Positions 35,094 through 45,198 of a DNA stretch of 64,000 bases are shown here, piece after piece. The notes under the pieces were generated by a model. That model saw nothing but the letters and a program-made list of their open reading frames with translations, did not search any database and was not told the origin of the DNA. The DNA lies in assembly GCA_033297205.1 (NCBI GenBank), contig MU859092.1, positions 124,001-188,000 of the forward strand, in the 5' to 3' direction. This DNA is from Pseudoneurospora amorphoporcata (Eukaryota > Ascomycota > Sordariomycetes > Sordariales > Sordariaceae). Position numbers and translations under genes: made by a program. Positions within the stretch are counted from its first letter, which is position 1. Each line of letters starts with the position of its first letter.

Positions 35094-37612
35094 GGGAGCA
35101 AGGTCGATTAACATGTTGAAAGTCTTAGTCTTAATAACGCGGGATGACTGGGAGATGTTGGCTAATGATCTATCTGAAAATGAGGATTGCGGTAGAGGAC
35201 GGGAAATGACTGCTTGTAATGAGGTGGCCGCGTGCATATGATAATGGGTGTACTATTGAGCTCGGGCTTGGGGCCGGGCCTCTTGCTCGTTTGGAAAGTG
35301 TTACTGTACATAAGCTTGAGTTTACCTCTGTCCTTTTTGTTGACAGTGCTTCGTCAAGAGCGGCGAGATCCTTATTGTACTAAACAACTGATTTTTTATT
35401 TTTATTTTGGATCTGCGACCAAGGAACAGACAACCCAGCCGGCTTGTTGATCTTTCGTTTCGTGCTTCCAGCAGTGAGTGACGATGCGATGCTGCCCCGC
35501 CGTTTCACCCACTGACGCATTGCAGCACGCGTGCCGTCGAGTACGTCCCGTACGCAAAACCCAGCGGGTTGTACATTTGTAACCCGACTTTCACATGTCT
35601 AAATGTTGTCACACCCCCAATGTACAACGTCTTGGCATCGAAATTTGGCAAAATGGCTTCCCTTTCACCAATTGGCCACGCTCCCAGGGCATCACTCTTT
35701 CTCTCAGTGACCACTGACCAGTGTGACCACTTGCCGTACTCGGGGGTTGCGGTGCGCGGAGCGTTTTTTACCCCCTCTCCATCCCCGAGTACGTCCGAGA
35801 GACGACTCGAAGTGGTAAGCCGCAACCTCCCAATTTCCCATGACGATTATACCTAGGGCGCATCGTCTTGGTCCGACCAAATCTGGGGTTAGATGATCAT
35901 TTTCATATCCACGATGATGCCATGTCGAGGCATGGGCAGCGAAACACGCCGAGTGCCATTGGACAGTTTCACCGCGGATGGAGATATCCCCAAAGCCCCA
36001 AATCAGAAAGTCCCCTTGCTCCAGGTTTTGCTTGAGCTCTCGTCAAGATGCTCGAGTATGACCTTCTCGAGCGCCTGTACAAGTACTCCCTTTCTCTTGG
36101 ATCGCAATCGCCTCGGAATCCCACGCTCTCATCCTTCGACATAGTCAGAGCACGAGCGAAGCCATTGCGAATGGGTCCCTCGCCTCCGTTGCCTCCGATT
36201 TCTTACGCTAAGACCTGCCTGCCTTTCTTCCCCAGCAGGGTCCCCGCGGAGTTCCAGGGATGATGCATAAGCTCTCCCATTTGCGCTCCGAATTCGTTAT
36301 CATGAATGTCGGCGACGAGTCGTGATACACACGGTACTTTTCGGATTTCCATCTGAAGAACAGGAGGAACACTCATCATGGGGACACAACTGGCTGAATC
36401 ATCATCTCCCTGGATGGCCTGCTGGCTTTTAAGAGGAGCCCGGATGACCTGGAGGAGAATCTTGGTGCCGAGGAATGTGACACTGCCGACTCGCCCAGTG
36501 GACGGTGAAAGGGTACCTTTATGGGTGGATACCGCCGTAGAGGTACCTTGCGCGGTGGAGTCCGCTGCCAATGCCATTCATTCATTCATTCCATTCGAGG
36601 GCCGCCGAATGCGCCAGTGAGCACCCGACGGAAGACAGCGAAGAAGCCAAAAAGGTTTTGGTGATGATCAAAGGCGGGAATTGGAGAAATTTGGAGATGC
36701 GCTATAAAATATCCGGCGACCTCATCGTCGACGAGCAAGCCAATATCTTCGCTCGTGTCAATGCCAGATACATGCCGTTTCACATAGGCACTTGTCATTG
36801 ATACACACAGTACATATGTACGCGGACATTTTGAGGCTCCTCCAGACTCGTCGCGCTGCCGGACGAGAGGCGCTAACGCGGCCACTCGGTGGATACAAGT
36901 CCGGATTGCGGGATTGAACCCACCCAAAACTGGAGAGAAGGTGGGGAAGCATGCTTTGTGCGCTTCCTTTTTGCCGAGGTTTGTGAGAGCGGGAGAGGAC
37001 AAGTGACGTCTCGTGTGGCCCGGGGCATTGCTATGGACGACCGGTGGGATGCGATTCAAGCCGTCGGGACTCGTTTTAACGGTCTTTCTCTTTTCTCATA
37101 AGCCCGGCGCGCGCCTTGATCACAGACTCCGGTCTCCTATTCTCGTACATCAGACGAACTGCTTCTTCTTCTTCTTCTTCTCCTTCTTCCATCCCTAACA
37201 CGCTCTGCCTTTAATCTCACCCACCCACCTGCCTGCCTGTAATCCCATCCCTTCGCGCGAGTCAACCCTGGAACATTCCCATCTCGGCTTACAGTTGCTT
37301 TTAAACGTGCATATTGTACACCACTTTGAACATCCCCGAACGCCGAAACCCACCGAAAGACTCCAGTCAATCTTGTTTCCGGTTGCCCGTTGAACAGACA
37401 GACGACACAATAGACCAGACGCGCATTTCGCAGGACATCAGACAACAGTTGCTGCTTCGATCGAACGACACCAGACGCCGGTACAATCTCACCAATACCA
37501 ACTTCTTTTGCGCCAGCGCGCTTGACTGAAGATTCCCACCTGAAGAATCTTTCTCTTGCGCCAACCTTTCCTCACCTCCTTTCACATATACATACACACA
37601 CACACAGTCAAA
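35094..37612. other. 2.5 kb without a recognisable gene
   Basis: It lies between the zinc transporter and the carnitine carrier. The final 450 bases are pyrimidine-rich with CTT and CA repeats and probably form the carrier's long 5' leader. Frames of up to 157 codons (36586-37059 minus) show no recognisable motif. Confidence 0.5.
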
Positions 37613-38727
37613 ATGTCGTCGACCACTTCGTCGCCAGGCGCCAAGATCCAGCAGGCCGTCGTCGAGAAGCTGCCTCACATCCCCGAGACCAAGGAGGAGC
37701 TCAAGGCCGAGATCAAGGCTGAGGCCAAGGCCGCCGCCTCCGCGGGCGCCTCCCAGATCAGGTCTTTCGTCGCTGGTGGTTTCGGTGGTGTCTGCGCCGT
37801 CGTCGTCGGCCACCCCTTCGATCTCGCCAAGGTCCGCCTCCAAACAGCCGAGAAGGGCGTCTACACCGGTGCCATTGATGTCGTCAAGAAGTCTATCGCC
37901 AAGGATGGTCTGAGGAGGGGTCTCTACGCTGGTGTCAGCGCGCCGCTTGTTGGTGTTACTCCCATGTGTATGTTTTCCCACCTTCCCTCCTCTTTAACTT
38001 TCCCCTCCACCTTTCTCTTCCCAGTAACTATGTGCTAACCCCCCCATGAACAGTCGCCGTCTCCTTCTGGGGCTACGACCTCGGCAAGCAAATCGTGCGC
38101 GCCACCTCCACCGTCAGCCCCGACGGCAACCTCTCCATCGCCCAGATCTCCGCCGCCGGCTTCTTCTCCGCCATCCCCATGACCGCCATCACCGCCCCCT
38201 TTGAGCGCGTCAAGGTGATCCTGCAGGTCCAGGGCCAGCAGAAGCTCGCCCCCGGCGAGAAGCCCAAGTACTCCGGCGGCATGGACGTCGTCCGCCAGCT
38301 GTACAAGGAAGGCGGTGTGCGCTCCGTCTTCCGCGGCTCCGTCGCCACCCTGGCCCGCGACGGCCCCGGTTCCGCCGCTTACTTCGCCGCGTACGAGTAC
38401 ATCAAGAAGGCGTTGACGCCCAAGGACCCCGTTACTGGCGAGGCCAGCGGCAAGTTGTCGCTGGGCGCCATCACCGTTGCTGGTGCGGGTGCCGGTGTCG
38501 CCATGTGGATCCCTGTCTTCCCGATCGATACCGTCAAGAGCAGGCTGCAGACTGCCGAGGGCAACGTGACGATTGGTGGCGTTGTTAAGCAGCTGTATAG
38601 GGCGGGTGGCTTCAAGGCTTTCTTCCCTGGCTTTACGCCGGCGCTGGCCAGAGCTGTGCCTGCTAACGCTGCTACTTTCTTGGGCGTTGAGTTGGCTCAT
38701 CAGGCTATGAACAAGGCTTTTAACTAA
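37613..38727 (+). CDS. Mitochondrial carnitine/acylcarnitine carrier
   Basis: Two exons (37613-37967 and 38054-38727) give 342 residues. The three mitochondrial carrier repeats each keep the PX[DE]XX[KR] signature: HPFDLAKVRLQ, APFERVKVILQ and FPIDTVKSRLQ. The ERVK variant in repeat two and the FFSAIPMTAITAPFERVK context point to the carnitine/acylcarnitine group (Aspergillus AcuH, yeast Crc1). An N-terminal extension of about 45 charged residues (KEELKAEIKAEAKAAA) makes it longer than the usual 300. The carrier exchanges acylcarnitines for carnitine across the inner membrane, linking peroxisomal beta-oxidation and acetyl-CoA to mitochondria. Codon use is strongly biased, suggesting high expression. 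Confidence 0.92.
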
Positions 38728-39339
38728 GCTACTCATGAAAGAAGGGGATGGGATGGGACGAGATGAGGAAGGGTGTTTGGGAAGAGCGGGATGTGCTTGC
38801 TATGTTGTAACACATAGAGGGCCTGTTTTGGTCTATATATATATACCTTCTTGGTTGAGCCATATCTTGGGTTAAGGACAGGGAGATATCATGTTGTTGC
38901 TGTTGTTTTCGGCGATGCTATACATACAATATGGACGGCAGCGGTGCCTGGGAGTTTGGATTGCATTTTCTTTTAGATATTCTTTGGTTAGATAAGGTGT
39001 ACGCGGGCCTTTTGTTACGTCACCAAAAAGCATCGGTTTTCATCATCTATGGCGCTTGTCATTGAGTTTTTCGTGGCAGTTCGGTTGTAGTTATATGTCG
39101 GTCTCCTGGTTAGCAAGTTGCTGGTCACAGCAGCTCACAGCCTAGGCCAATCATAAAGACAATCTGGCAACCCTTCAGTTCAATCTCCCCATGCTAGCAC
39201 ATCTGTGGTAGCATTTCGTAATTCGTTATGGATATCGCTCGAAAACATGAACAAACTCGCTGCACATCCCATAATCCTATCCTCCCCTCTTTCTCATCCA
39301 TCTCCACAATCTCCCCAGGCTGCCCCTGCCACCATCAAA
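38728..39339. other. Convergent 3' flanks
   Basis: 612 bases between the ends of the carnitine carrier and the E2 gene. There is a TA repeat near 38836 and no coding signal. Confidence 0.6.
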
Positions 39340-40110
39340 TCACTCCTCCCCCAAACTCTCTCTGACACAAGCCCTACACCTCTTCCTAAACTCCTTGTTT
39401 TTCCCTTCCTTCTCCTCCCTCAGCAGTCTTGCAGCCTCGACGTTGGCCGGGCTATCCGGGTTCGGATCGCTGAACAAGCTGATGATGCTCAGCAGCACTT
39501 TTTCTGGAGAGCGCGCGGGGGACCACCGCTCCGACGCATCTTCGTACCCGTACTTGTCCTCCTCGGGCGGGTGCAGGATACTGATGCAGAGCTCGCCTGA
39601 GGGGTAGATGTTGGGGTGGAACGGGATCGGAGTCTGGAAGGTGAATGTGGGCGGCATGAGCGGGTAGTTGGGTGGGAAGACGAGATGGGCGCGGAAGTTG
39701 GCTCCTGTTTTTGGTTCTCAGGTCAGTATCGGGCTATGTAGATATGGACATATGAGCTTCGGGTAGGTACAATGTGGATGGGAATGGGATGATGTTATGC
39801 AGGCCTGCTAGGCAGGTGGATGTAGGTAGGTTGCGTTCATGGTGTGATTGATAATGACGCGAGTGTGGAGTGTTGATTGTACGGGGAAGTGTAAAGGGAC
39901 AAAGAGAAGAACGGAAGAGGAGAGAGTCTCGGAAAGGGAAGACGAACCGCCATAATATTTGACCTCATCGGGAATCATCAACATTACCTCCCACTCAAAG
40001 ATGTTGTTGTCGTTCACCAGGCCGCATGATATCCCGGGGATGTCCGTGTCCTTCTGCATCTGCTTCAGTTCCTTGCGGAGCTGCGTCGCTGCTGCTGACG
40101 ATTGGGCCAT
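39340..40110 (-). CDS. E2 ubiquitin-conjugating enzyme (UBE2G/Ubc7-Ubc15 type)
   Basis: Two exons (40110-39948 and 39704-39340) encode 175 residues. The UBC fold is complete: LRKELKQMQKD at the start, then VFPPNYPLMPPTFTF, then HPNIYPSGELCISILHPPEE with the active-site Cys at residue 94. The HPN motif lies just upstream of the Cys. The acidic insertion after the Cys (PEEDKYGYEDASERWSP) is the hallmark of the Ubc7/UBE2G/Cdc34-like E2s. FSDPNPDSPANVEAARL is very close to Ubc15-type fungal enzymes. The intron is 243 bases with an unusual GTTCGT donor. The role is ubiquitin transfer to substrate-bound E3 ligases, possibly in ER-associated degradation; the exact orthologue is not settled. Confidence 0.92.
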
Positions 40111-41152
40111 TGTGAATTGCTGGTCTTGTTGCCGTCGGGATATGCTCGTGTGGTCTTTTTCTTCTTGTCTCGACGGTAGGCAAGGGGTGAGAAGTGCCGA
40201 TGACCGTTGATGCGCTTTCGGGATGTCGCTGTCAGACGCAACGGAAAGGTGACGTTACTGGCAGCAAGCAAAGGAGCTGCACGGTGAGGTGGGTGGAACA
40301 ATGGGAAAGGATGTTCGGTTTCGTGATATTAGGCTTGGAAAAGTCGAGCAGCTGAATAACGATAACCCTGATGAATGCCGCGAAAAATTCTCATAAACCT
40401 GAGGATGGCGTTGGGGTTCGCTGAATGGATGTTATTGTTAGAAACCGATTAAAAGCTCGCGACAGTCGGTCGACGTAGATCCAGTTGGAGGGGCGGGGCG
40501 GGGATCGCTCCTGCGGTCCGGCACCGTGCTTTCGGCCCCACCGGCACTCCAGACCTGGGATCGATCCTTCCGTAACGGATAGTGGGGTCGTAGTCATCGC
40601 TGACAGGGCGAGCAAGGGTAATGGCATCAGTCTGTCTAAGTGAATACCTCTACGGTAGTACTATGGTGCTCCAGGTGCCCCCAAAAGACATCAGATTTTG
40701 CCCGATATGTCAAACGGCAGTGGGTAGCGTAAGGTATCTACAGCATTGTCCATGTCGGTATTCTCCAAGTTATCTCCACTCAGAAACAAGAAACACCATC
40801 TTAGCTTTTGTGTAAACCGTCAACAAACCAAAAAAAAAGCACCCAAACCCAGAACGCCATCCCATGCTGTGTTTAATACTTGTACGACCTCCAAGAGGCA
40901 ACTCGGAGAAGGGGAGGAAAGAGAAAAACAAAGTGTGGCCCGTATCAGAATCGAACTGATATTCTGTTCCGCAAGACCTTCGCAAAGTGTCAGATGAAAT
41001 CATCCCACCTTAGGGATGTTTCCATTTACACCAACGAACCACGGAAAAGCAGCCAGCAAAGGAGCCTTATACCCCCCGACATCTGACAACTGGTAGGACA
41101 AACCAACATCATAACACTGCAAAGACGCTAGTATACCCACACCAGGACCAGC
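40111..41152. other. Intergenic region with a Pol III-like B box
   Basis: It holds the promoter of the E2 gene and the 3' flank of Snu23. The only structured element is the T-arm-like hairpin at about 40937-40962, described separately. No protein-coding frame was accepted. Confidence 0.55.
40925..41010 (-). ncRNA. Possible Pol III transcript or tRNA relic
   Basis: On the minus strand ATCAG-TTCGATT-CTGAT forms a perfect T-arm-like hairpin with the B-box consensus GTTCGATTC. It is followed by ACGGGCCA and, a few bases on, TTTGTTTTT, a fitting Pol III stop. No 5' acceptor strand or convincing A box was found within about 110 bases, so a working tRNA is not supported. A relic, a snoRNA or a chance match are all open. 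The borders given are approximate. Confidence 0.25.
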
Positions 41153-41866
41153 CTACTTCTTCGGGACTCCGAATCCCGTGAACCCCATCGCAGCCATCAT
41201 ATCATCCTCATCGTGTTCGCCCTCAATCCTCACGTCCTCTCCGTAGTTAGTCTTGGCCTTTTCCGCCTCCTCTTTCTCCAGCCTCTTCCGCTCATCCACC
41301 TCTTTCCTCTTCCTCCTCTTCTCCTCCCTCTCCTTCTCATCTTCTACTCTCCTCACCTCCAGCCGTTCCTGGAGACTGACCACCTGCTCTCTCTTCCGTT
41401 CCTGCAGCCTCTCCCACAGCAGCTCGATCCGCTGGTGCACCTCCTCGGCCGTCGCTTTCCGCACCTCGCCCGTGTGTCCCGTGTTCCGCTGATGCTGCAT
41501 GCTATTCGTGTGCTCGATCCACTGCAGGTTGTCCTTGAAGGTCAGGTCGCAGGCCTCGCAGTAGATGCCCGCTCCTCGGCCGCGCTTGCCCACGCCCGCC
41601 CCCGCGGGAATTAGCATCGTTGTGCCGACCAGCTTGCTGAAGTCTTGGTGTCCCGAGCGAGCGGTCGTCAGGGTCTCGTGGCCTTCGAGAGGCTTGTAGT
41701 ATTTCTTGCCGGCCATCTTGGCCTCCCATCGCGCCTTGCGCTCCTCCTTCTCAGCCTCCTCGCGGTCGCGCGCTTTGGCGGCATATTCGTCGAGATCGTA
41801 CTTTTTGCGGAAGTCGGTGTCGCCGGCGGCTTGGCCGTAGGCTCCTCCGGACGAGTTCTTGGACAT
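41153..41866 (-). CDS. U4/U6.U5 tri-snRNP protein Snu23 (ZMAT2)
   Basis: A single exon of 237 residues. The start (MSKNSSGGAYGQ) was chosen because the frame upstream is not conserved-looking. The N-terminus DFRKKYDLDEYAAKARDREE and KYYKPLEGH are typical of Snu23. A U1-type C2H2 zinc finger lies at residues 103-125 (C103, C106, H119, H125; YCEACDLTFKDNLQWIEHT). The C-terminus is a long charged helix ending in DDMMAAMGFTGFGVPKK, strongly conserved in the family. Snu23 joins the precatalytic spliceosome as part of the tri-snRNP and acts near the 5' splice site and Prp38. The gene is divergent from DPH5 with 489 bases between the start codons. Confidence 0.95.
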   Translation of the reverse strand: MSKNSSGGAYGQAAGDTDFRKKYDLDEYAAKARDREEAEKEERKARWEAKMAGKKYYKPLEGHETLTTARSGHQDFSKLVGTTMLIPAGAGVGKRGRGAGIYCEACDLTFKDNLQWIEHTNSMQHQRNTGHTGEVRKATAEEVHQRIELLWERLQERKREQVVSLQERLEVRRVEDEKEREEKRRKRKEVDERKRLEKEEAEKAKTNYGEDVRIEGEHDEDDMMAAMGFTGFGVPKK

Positions 41867-42355
41867 GGTGGCGGATTTACGAATGGGTTTTTGTTTTGCG
41901 GTTGTAGGTCTGTATCGAGAGGTTGGTAGTAATCTGGGCGAGAGAATAACGAGGGTGTTTTGGTTGACTGAAGTTCGGTCTACAAATTGACCTCGAGGAT
42001 AATTGAGAACCGTGATGGATGAGCGGGATGGATAGAATGTCACAGCCGGGAACGCGCTGCCGCAGCGGCAACGTCAACGACACAGGCAGGCCCGGGGTCA
42101 TTTTCAGGTGAGTGGGACAAGCCCCATCAGCGGGACATGGCGCTAAAAAGGTACCTTGAACCCAGCACGATCTGCCTTATCTCCCCGCGTTTTTTTCTGA
42201 TCCAAGTGCTGGACCCCACCTTCAAATTCCTATTCCTCCCCCACCACAGCAGTCCAAACTCGCTGAGTTTCCATCTGGAGCACAGCTTTCAGGTTTTGCC
42301 TGGACATCAAGGTTCCCTCTAAGGAAGGTAGCTCCAAACCCACCAAGCTTCCAAC
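41867..42355. promoter_or_regulatory. Shared divergent promoter of Snu23 and DPH5
   Basis: 489 bases between two housekeeping start codons on opposite strands. A bidirectional promoter is a reasonable reading. No TATA box stands out. Confidence 0.45.
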
Positions 42356-43355
42356 ATGCTGTACCTCGTTGGTCTTGGTCTCTCCGATGAGACGGACATT
42401 ACCGTCAAGGGTCTCGAGGTTGTCAAGAAGGCCGAGCGTGTCTACCTCGAGGCTTACACCAGCATCCTCCTTGTGGACCAGGCAACTCTTGTACGTTGCG
42501 CCGCCGCCGCCGTCTTCAGTCCCCGCCTCCGTCTTCTTCATCTCTCCCGCCTCTTTCCTGTCCCGAGGTTTTTCATCCAAAACAACTCCACAAATGATCA
42601 TGCTAACCACCCTTCTCCTCCAGTAGGAATCCTACTATGGCCGCTCCATCGTCGTCGCCGACCGCGAGATGGTCGAGTCCGACAGCGACGAGATCCTTCG
42701 CGATGCTGACAAAGTCGACGTAGCCTTCTGCGTCGTCGGCGACCCGTTCGGCGCCACCACGCACACGGACCTGGTTCTGCGCGCGCGCGAGCTGGGCATC
42801 CAGGTGCGCACCGTGCCCAACGCCTCCATCATGAGTGGCATCGGCGCCGCGGGCCTGCAGCTGTACAATTTTGGCCAGACGGTCAGCATGGTGTTTTTTC
42901 TCGACAACTGGCGTCCCGCGAGCTTCTACGACCGCATCAAGGAGAACCGCTCCATCGGCTTGCACACGCTCGTCCTGCTGGACATCAAGGTCAAGGAGCA
43001 GAGCCTGGAGAACATGGCGCGCGGCAGGAAGATCTACGAGCCGCCTAGGTACATGACGGTCGGCACCTGCGCGCAGCAGATGTTGGAGATCGAGCAGGAG
43101 AAGCAGGAGGGCGTTTATGGTCCCGAAAGTCTGGCCATTGGTTGTGCCCGTGTCGGTGGAAAGACGGAGAAGTTCGTGAGCGGCACGCTCAAGGAGCTCT
43201 GTGATGCTGATGATCTGCTGGGTCCCCCGCTGCACAGCTTGATCCTCCTAGGACGGAGGACGCACGAGCTCGAGCACGACTTTGTGAGGGAGTTTGCTAT
43301 TGACAAAGAGAACTGGGACAGGATATGGAAGGCTGATTACTGCGGCAAGCAGTAA
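42356..43355 (+). CDS. Diphthine (diphthamide) synthase Dph5
   Basis: Two exons (42356-42490 and 42627-43355) encode 287 residues. The start MLYLVGLGLSDETDITVKGL and the VYLEAYTSILL segment are nearly invariant in Dph5. FCVVGDPFGATTHTDL, VRTVPNASIMSGIGAAGLQL and FGQTVSMVFF line the SAM pocket of the tetrapyrrole-methylase fold. The enzyme methylates the modified histidine of elongation factor 2 on the way to diphthamide. The intron ends in CAGTAG; only the second AG is usable because the first would put a TAG stop immediately into the frame. The length is normal for the family. Confidence 0.97.
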
Positions 43356-43559
43356 ATCAACTTTTTTCTATCCTTGTTTCAAAACGTTCGATTAATTTAA
43401 CTTGTTGTTAATGTTGCTACCGCCTGACTCCAGTATCAGTCGTGAACGAGTCGACAGCGTGTTCCCAGCGACCCGTCACTAACTTGACTTTCTAACTATG
43501 AAGCTAGCCAGACACACTCATTATCATTGCCAACTCATAAATCATTCTGATCCCACAAC

Positions 43560-44268
43560 TTAGTGCGACGACGACCTCCAAGACCGGACCTCCTGCTCGC
43601 TAATCTCCCGCAACTTGTTCACCGACGCCGGCTTTCCCGTGATAGCGCCCTGCGCCACATCCACCACCTTGCCGACAATGTTCTTGGTCGAGATGGCATA
43701 ATGAGCGGTGACCATCTTGACGCGGATGACGGCAACACGGGGGTCCTCAGGGCCACCATCGTGGACACCATCGCCCAAGTCGCCGAACCAGGCCTTGAGC
43801 TGGGGGCTGTAGTGTTTGCGGACCAGGTCGCGGTCCGTGACGATGCTGGCGGTGCCGCTGACCGAGGCCCAGTCGCCCGTCGTGCTGTTGAGGAATGAGA
43901 TGTTGATGTGCTCGTCCGACTGGAGGTCGTCCGTCTTGCCGGACTCGGTGTTGGTGTGGAAGAGGAGGTCGATGCCGCCGGATTCCTGTTTGGTTACGCG
44001 TTTGTGTTAGTTATGGGATATGGCATGAGGTGAAGGTGAACTTGGGGGAACTACTACATACAGTAGCGGCCAGCGCCATGCAACGAGAGAGGAGATATCC
44101 CGTCTTGGAATCACGAGTGGTCATCATGCTGAACTTGTTGCTGGTCATGAAACCAGCGAGGTCCTTGATCTTTTGGTCCAGAGGCACCTCGGTGTCGAGG
44201 TTGGCCTGCTTGTAGGGGTCGGCCGGCTTGTTGCCGGTATCAGCGTTGGAGAAACCGTGGCCGGACAT
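43560..44268 (-). CDS. BLI-3-like flavin-binding split-barrel protein (blue-light-inducible)
   Basis: Two exons (44268-44062 and 43985-43560) encode 210 residues, with a 76-base intron. The sequence belongs to the pyridoxamine 5'-phosphate oxidase-like FMN-binding split barrel of the general-stress type. Core segments are FMTSNKFSMMTTRDSKTGYL, DLLFHTNTESGKTDDL, HINISFLNSTTGDWASVSGT and PRVAVIRVKM. It closely resembles Neurospora crassa BLI-3, first found as a blue-light-induced transcript. The biochemical activity is not known; binding of FMN or F420-like cofactors is inferred from the fold. It is convergent with DPH5, with 204 bases between the stops, and sits downstream of the RGS-LOV gene on the same strand. 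Confidence 0.92.
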
Positions 44269-45198
44269 TTTCGATTGGTGGTGCTTGGGGTGGTTGGTCT
44301 TGACGTTGGTTGTAGTATACGGTTATATGAGGATATGTTAAAAGGGTTGGATCAGTGAAAGAAGTGTGATGGTGGTAGTTGTTCGTCTTGGTACTGCAAC
44401 AAGTGCTCTGGTGAAAATGATTCTCATATTTCTTTTTGGGAGAAGAAGAGAACGCTGTCTGCTATATAAGTAAGTGCCAATCGTTTGATCCCCCGGCTTT
44501 CTCCTCCTTTCATTGAATTGTACTCGCTCTGTCTACTGCCCCTGTACCATGATGTAAGTAAGCATCCGAAGCTGCTCCTTACTAATTGTTCAAGTACCTA
44601 GGCCGTACTTTCTCCTCATTCCTTATACACTAACGGGCCAATCGTCATCATTAACTGGCAACAAGATGTGGTGCTTTATTTGCTTATTGCCGTTCTGGGA
44701 ATGCAGCGGACGGCTGGTGACGTCACCGCGGTTTTAGGAGCTCGGGAGAGGTGAACAAACAACTCGGAAGCTTTGACCCCAATTCCCAATAATTTTGTTT
44801 CCACGGTTGAGATCGAATAGGCGATCTTTGTCTCGGTGGAACTGTACACAAGATCGGGCTGTGTTCTTGTAATTCAGTCAAGTGTTTTTGTAGGGATTAC
44901 AGGGTTCCTAAGCTATCAACTGTCATCGACGGCGATCCTCTGTTCATCCCGTTCCATCCATCCTCCATTTCTCCAACATTAGCCCTGTTTTGGAGAAGCA
45001 AGTGGGAGTGTTCTCACGGGACACTCCCCGAACACACACATTCATGTACATCTCTGCAACTTATCCAGGTCCAGGTCATGCCGTGATCCAGGCCTCGAAC
45101 GCTTCTCCTGCTGGCTGTCATCCGGAACCCGTCGGAGTGACACTCCTGACACTGTCGATTGATGGGGTGCAAGTTAAAAGAAGTGCTCTATGAGTTGG
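44269..45198. other. bli-3 promoter region
   Basis: 930 bases separate bli-3 from the end of the RGS-LOV gene, both on the minus strand. It contains TATATAA near 44462-44468, about 195 bases upstream of the bli-3 start, and the GATC motif pair listed separately. No gene was seen. Confidence 0.55.
44811..44826 (-). promoter_or_regulatory. Candidate light-response element (paired GATC motifs)
   Basis: GATCGA and GCGATC lie four bases apart as an inverted pair, about 545 bases upstream of the bli-3 start. GATC-containing sites are the known targets of the Neurospora White Collar GATA-type complex. The match is suggestive only; such hexamers occur by chance. Confidence 0.3.

Noticed and set aside
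38035..38736. Minus-strand frame of 233 codons opposite the carnitine carrier
   Set aside because: Antisense shadow of strongly biased codons.
42603..43235. Minus-strand frame of 210 codons opposite DPH5
   Set aside because: Antisense shadow; Leu/Val/Asp/His composition and no motif.
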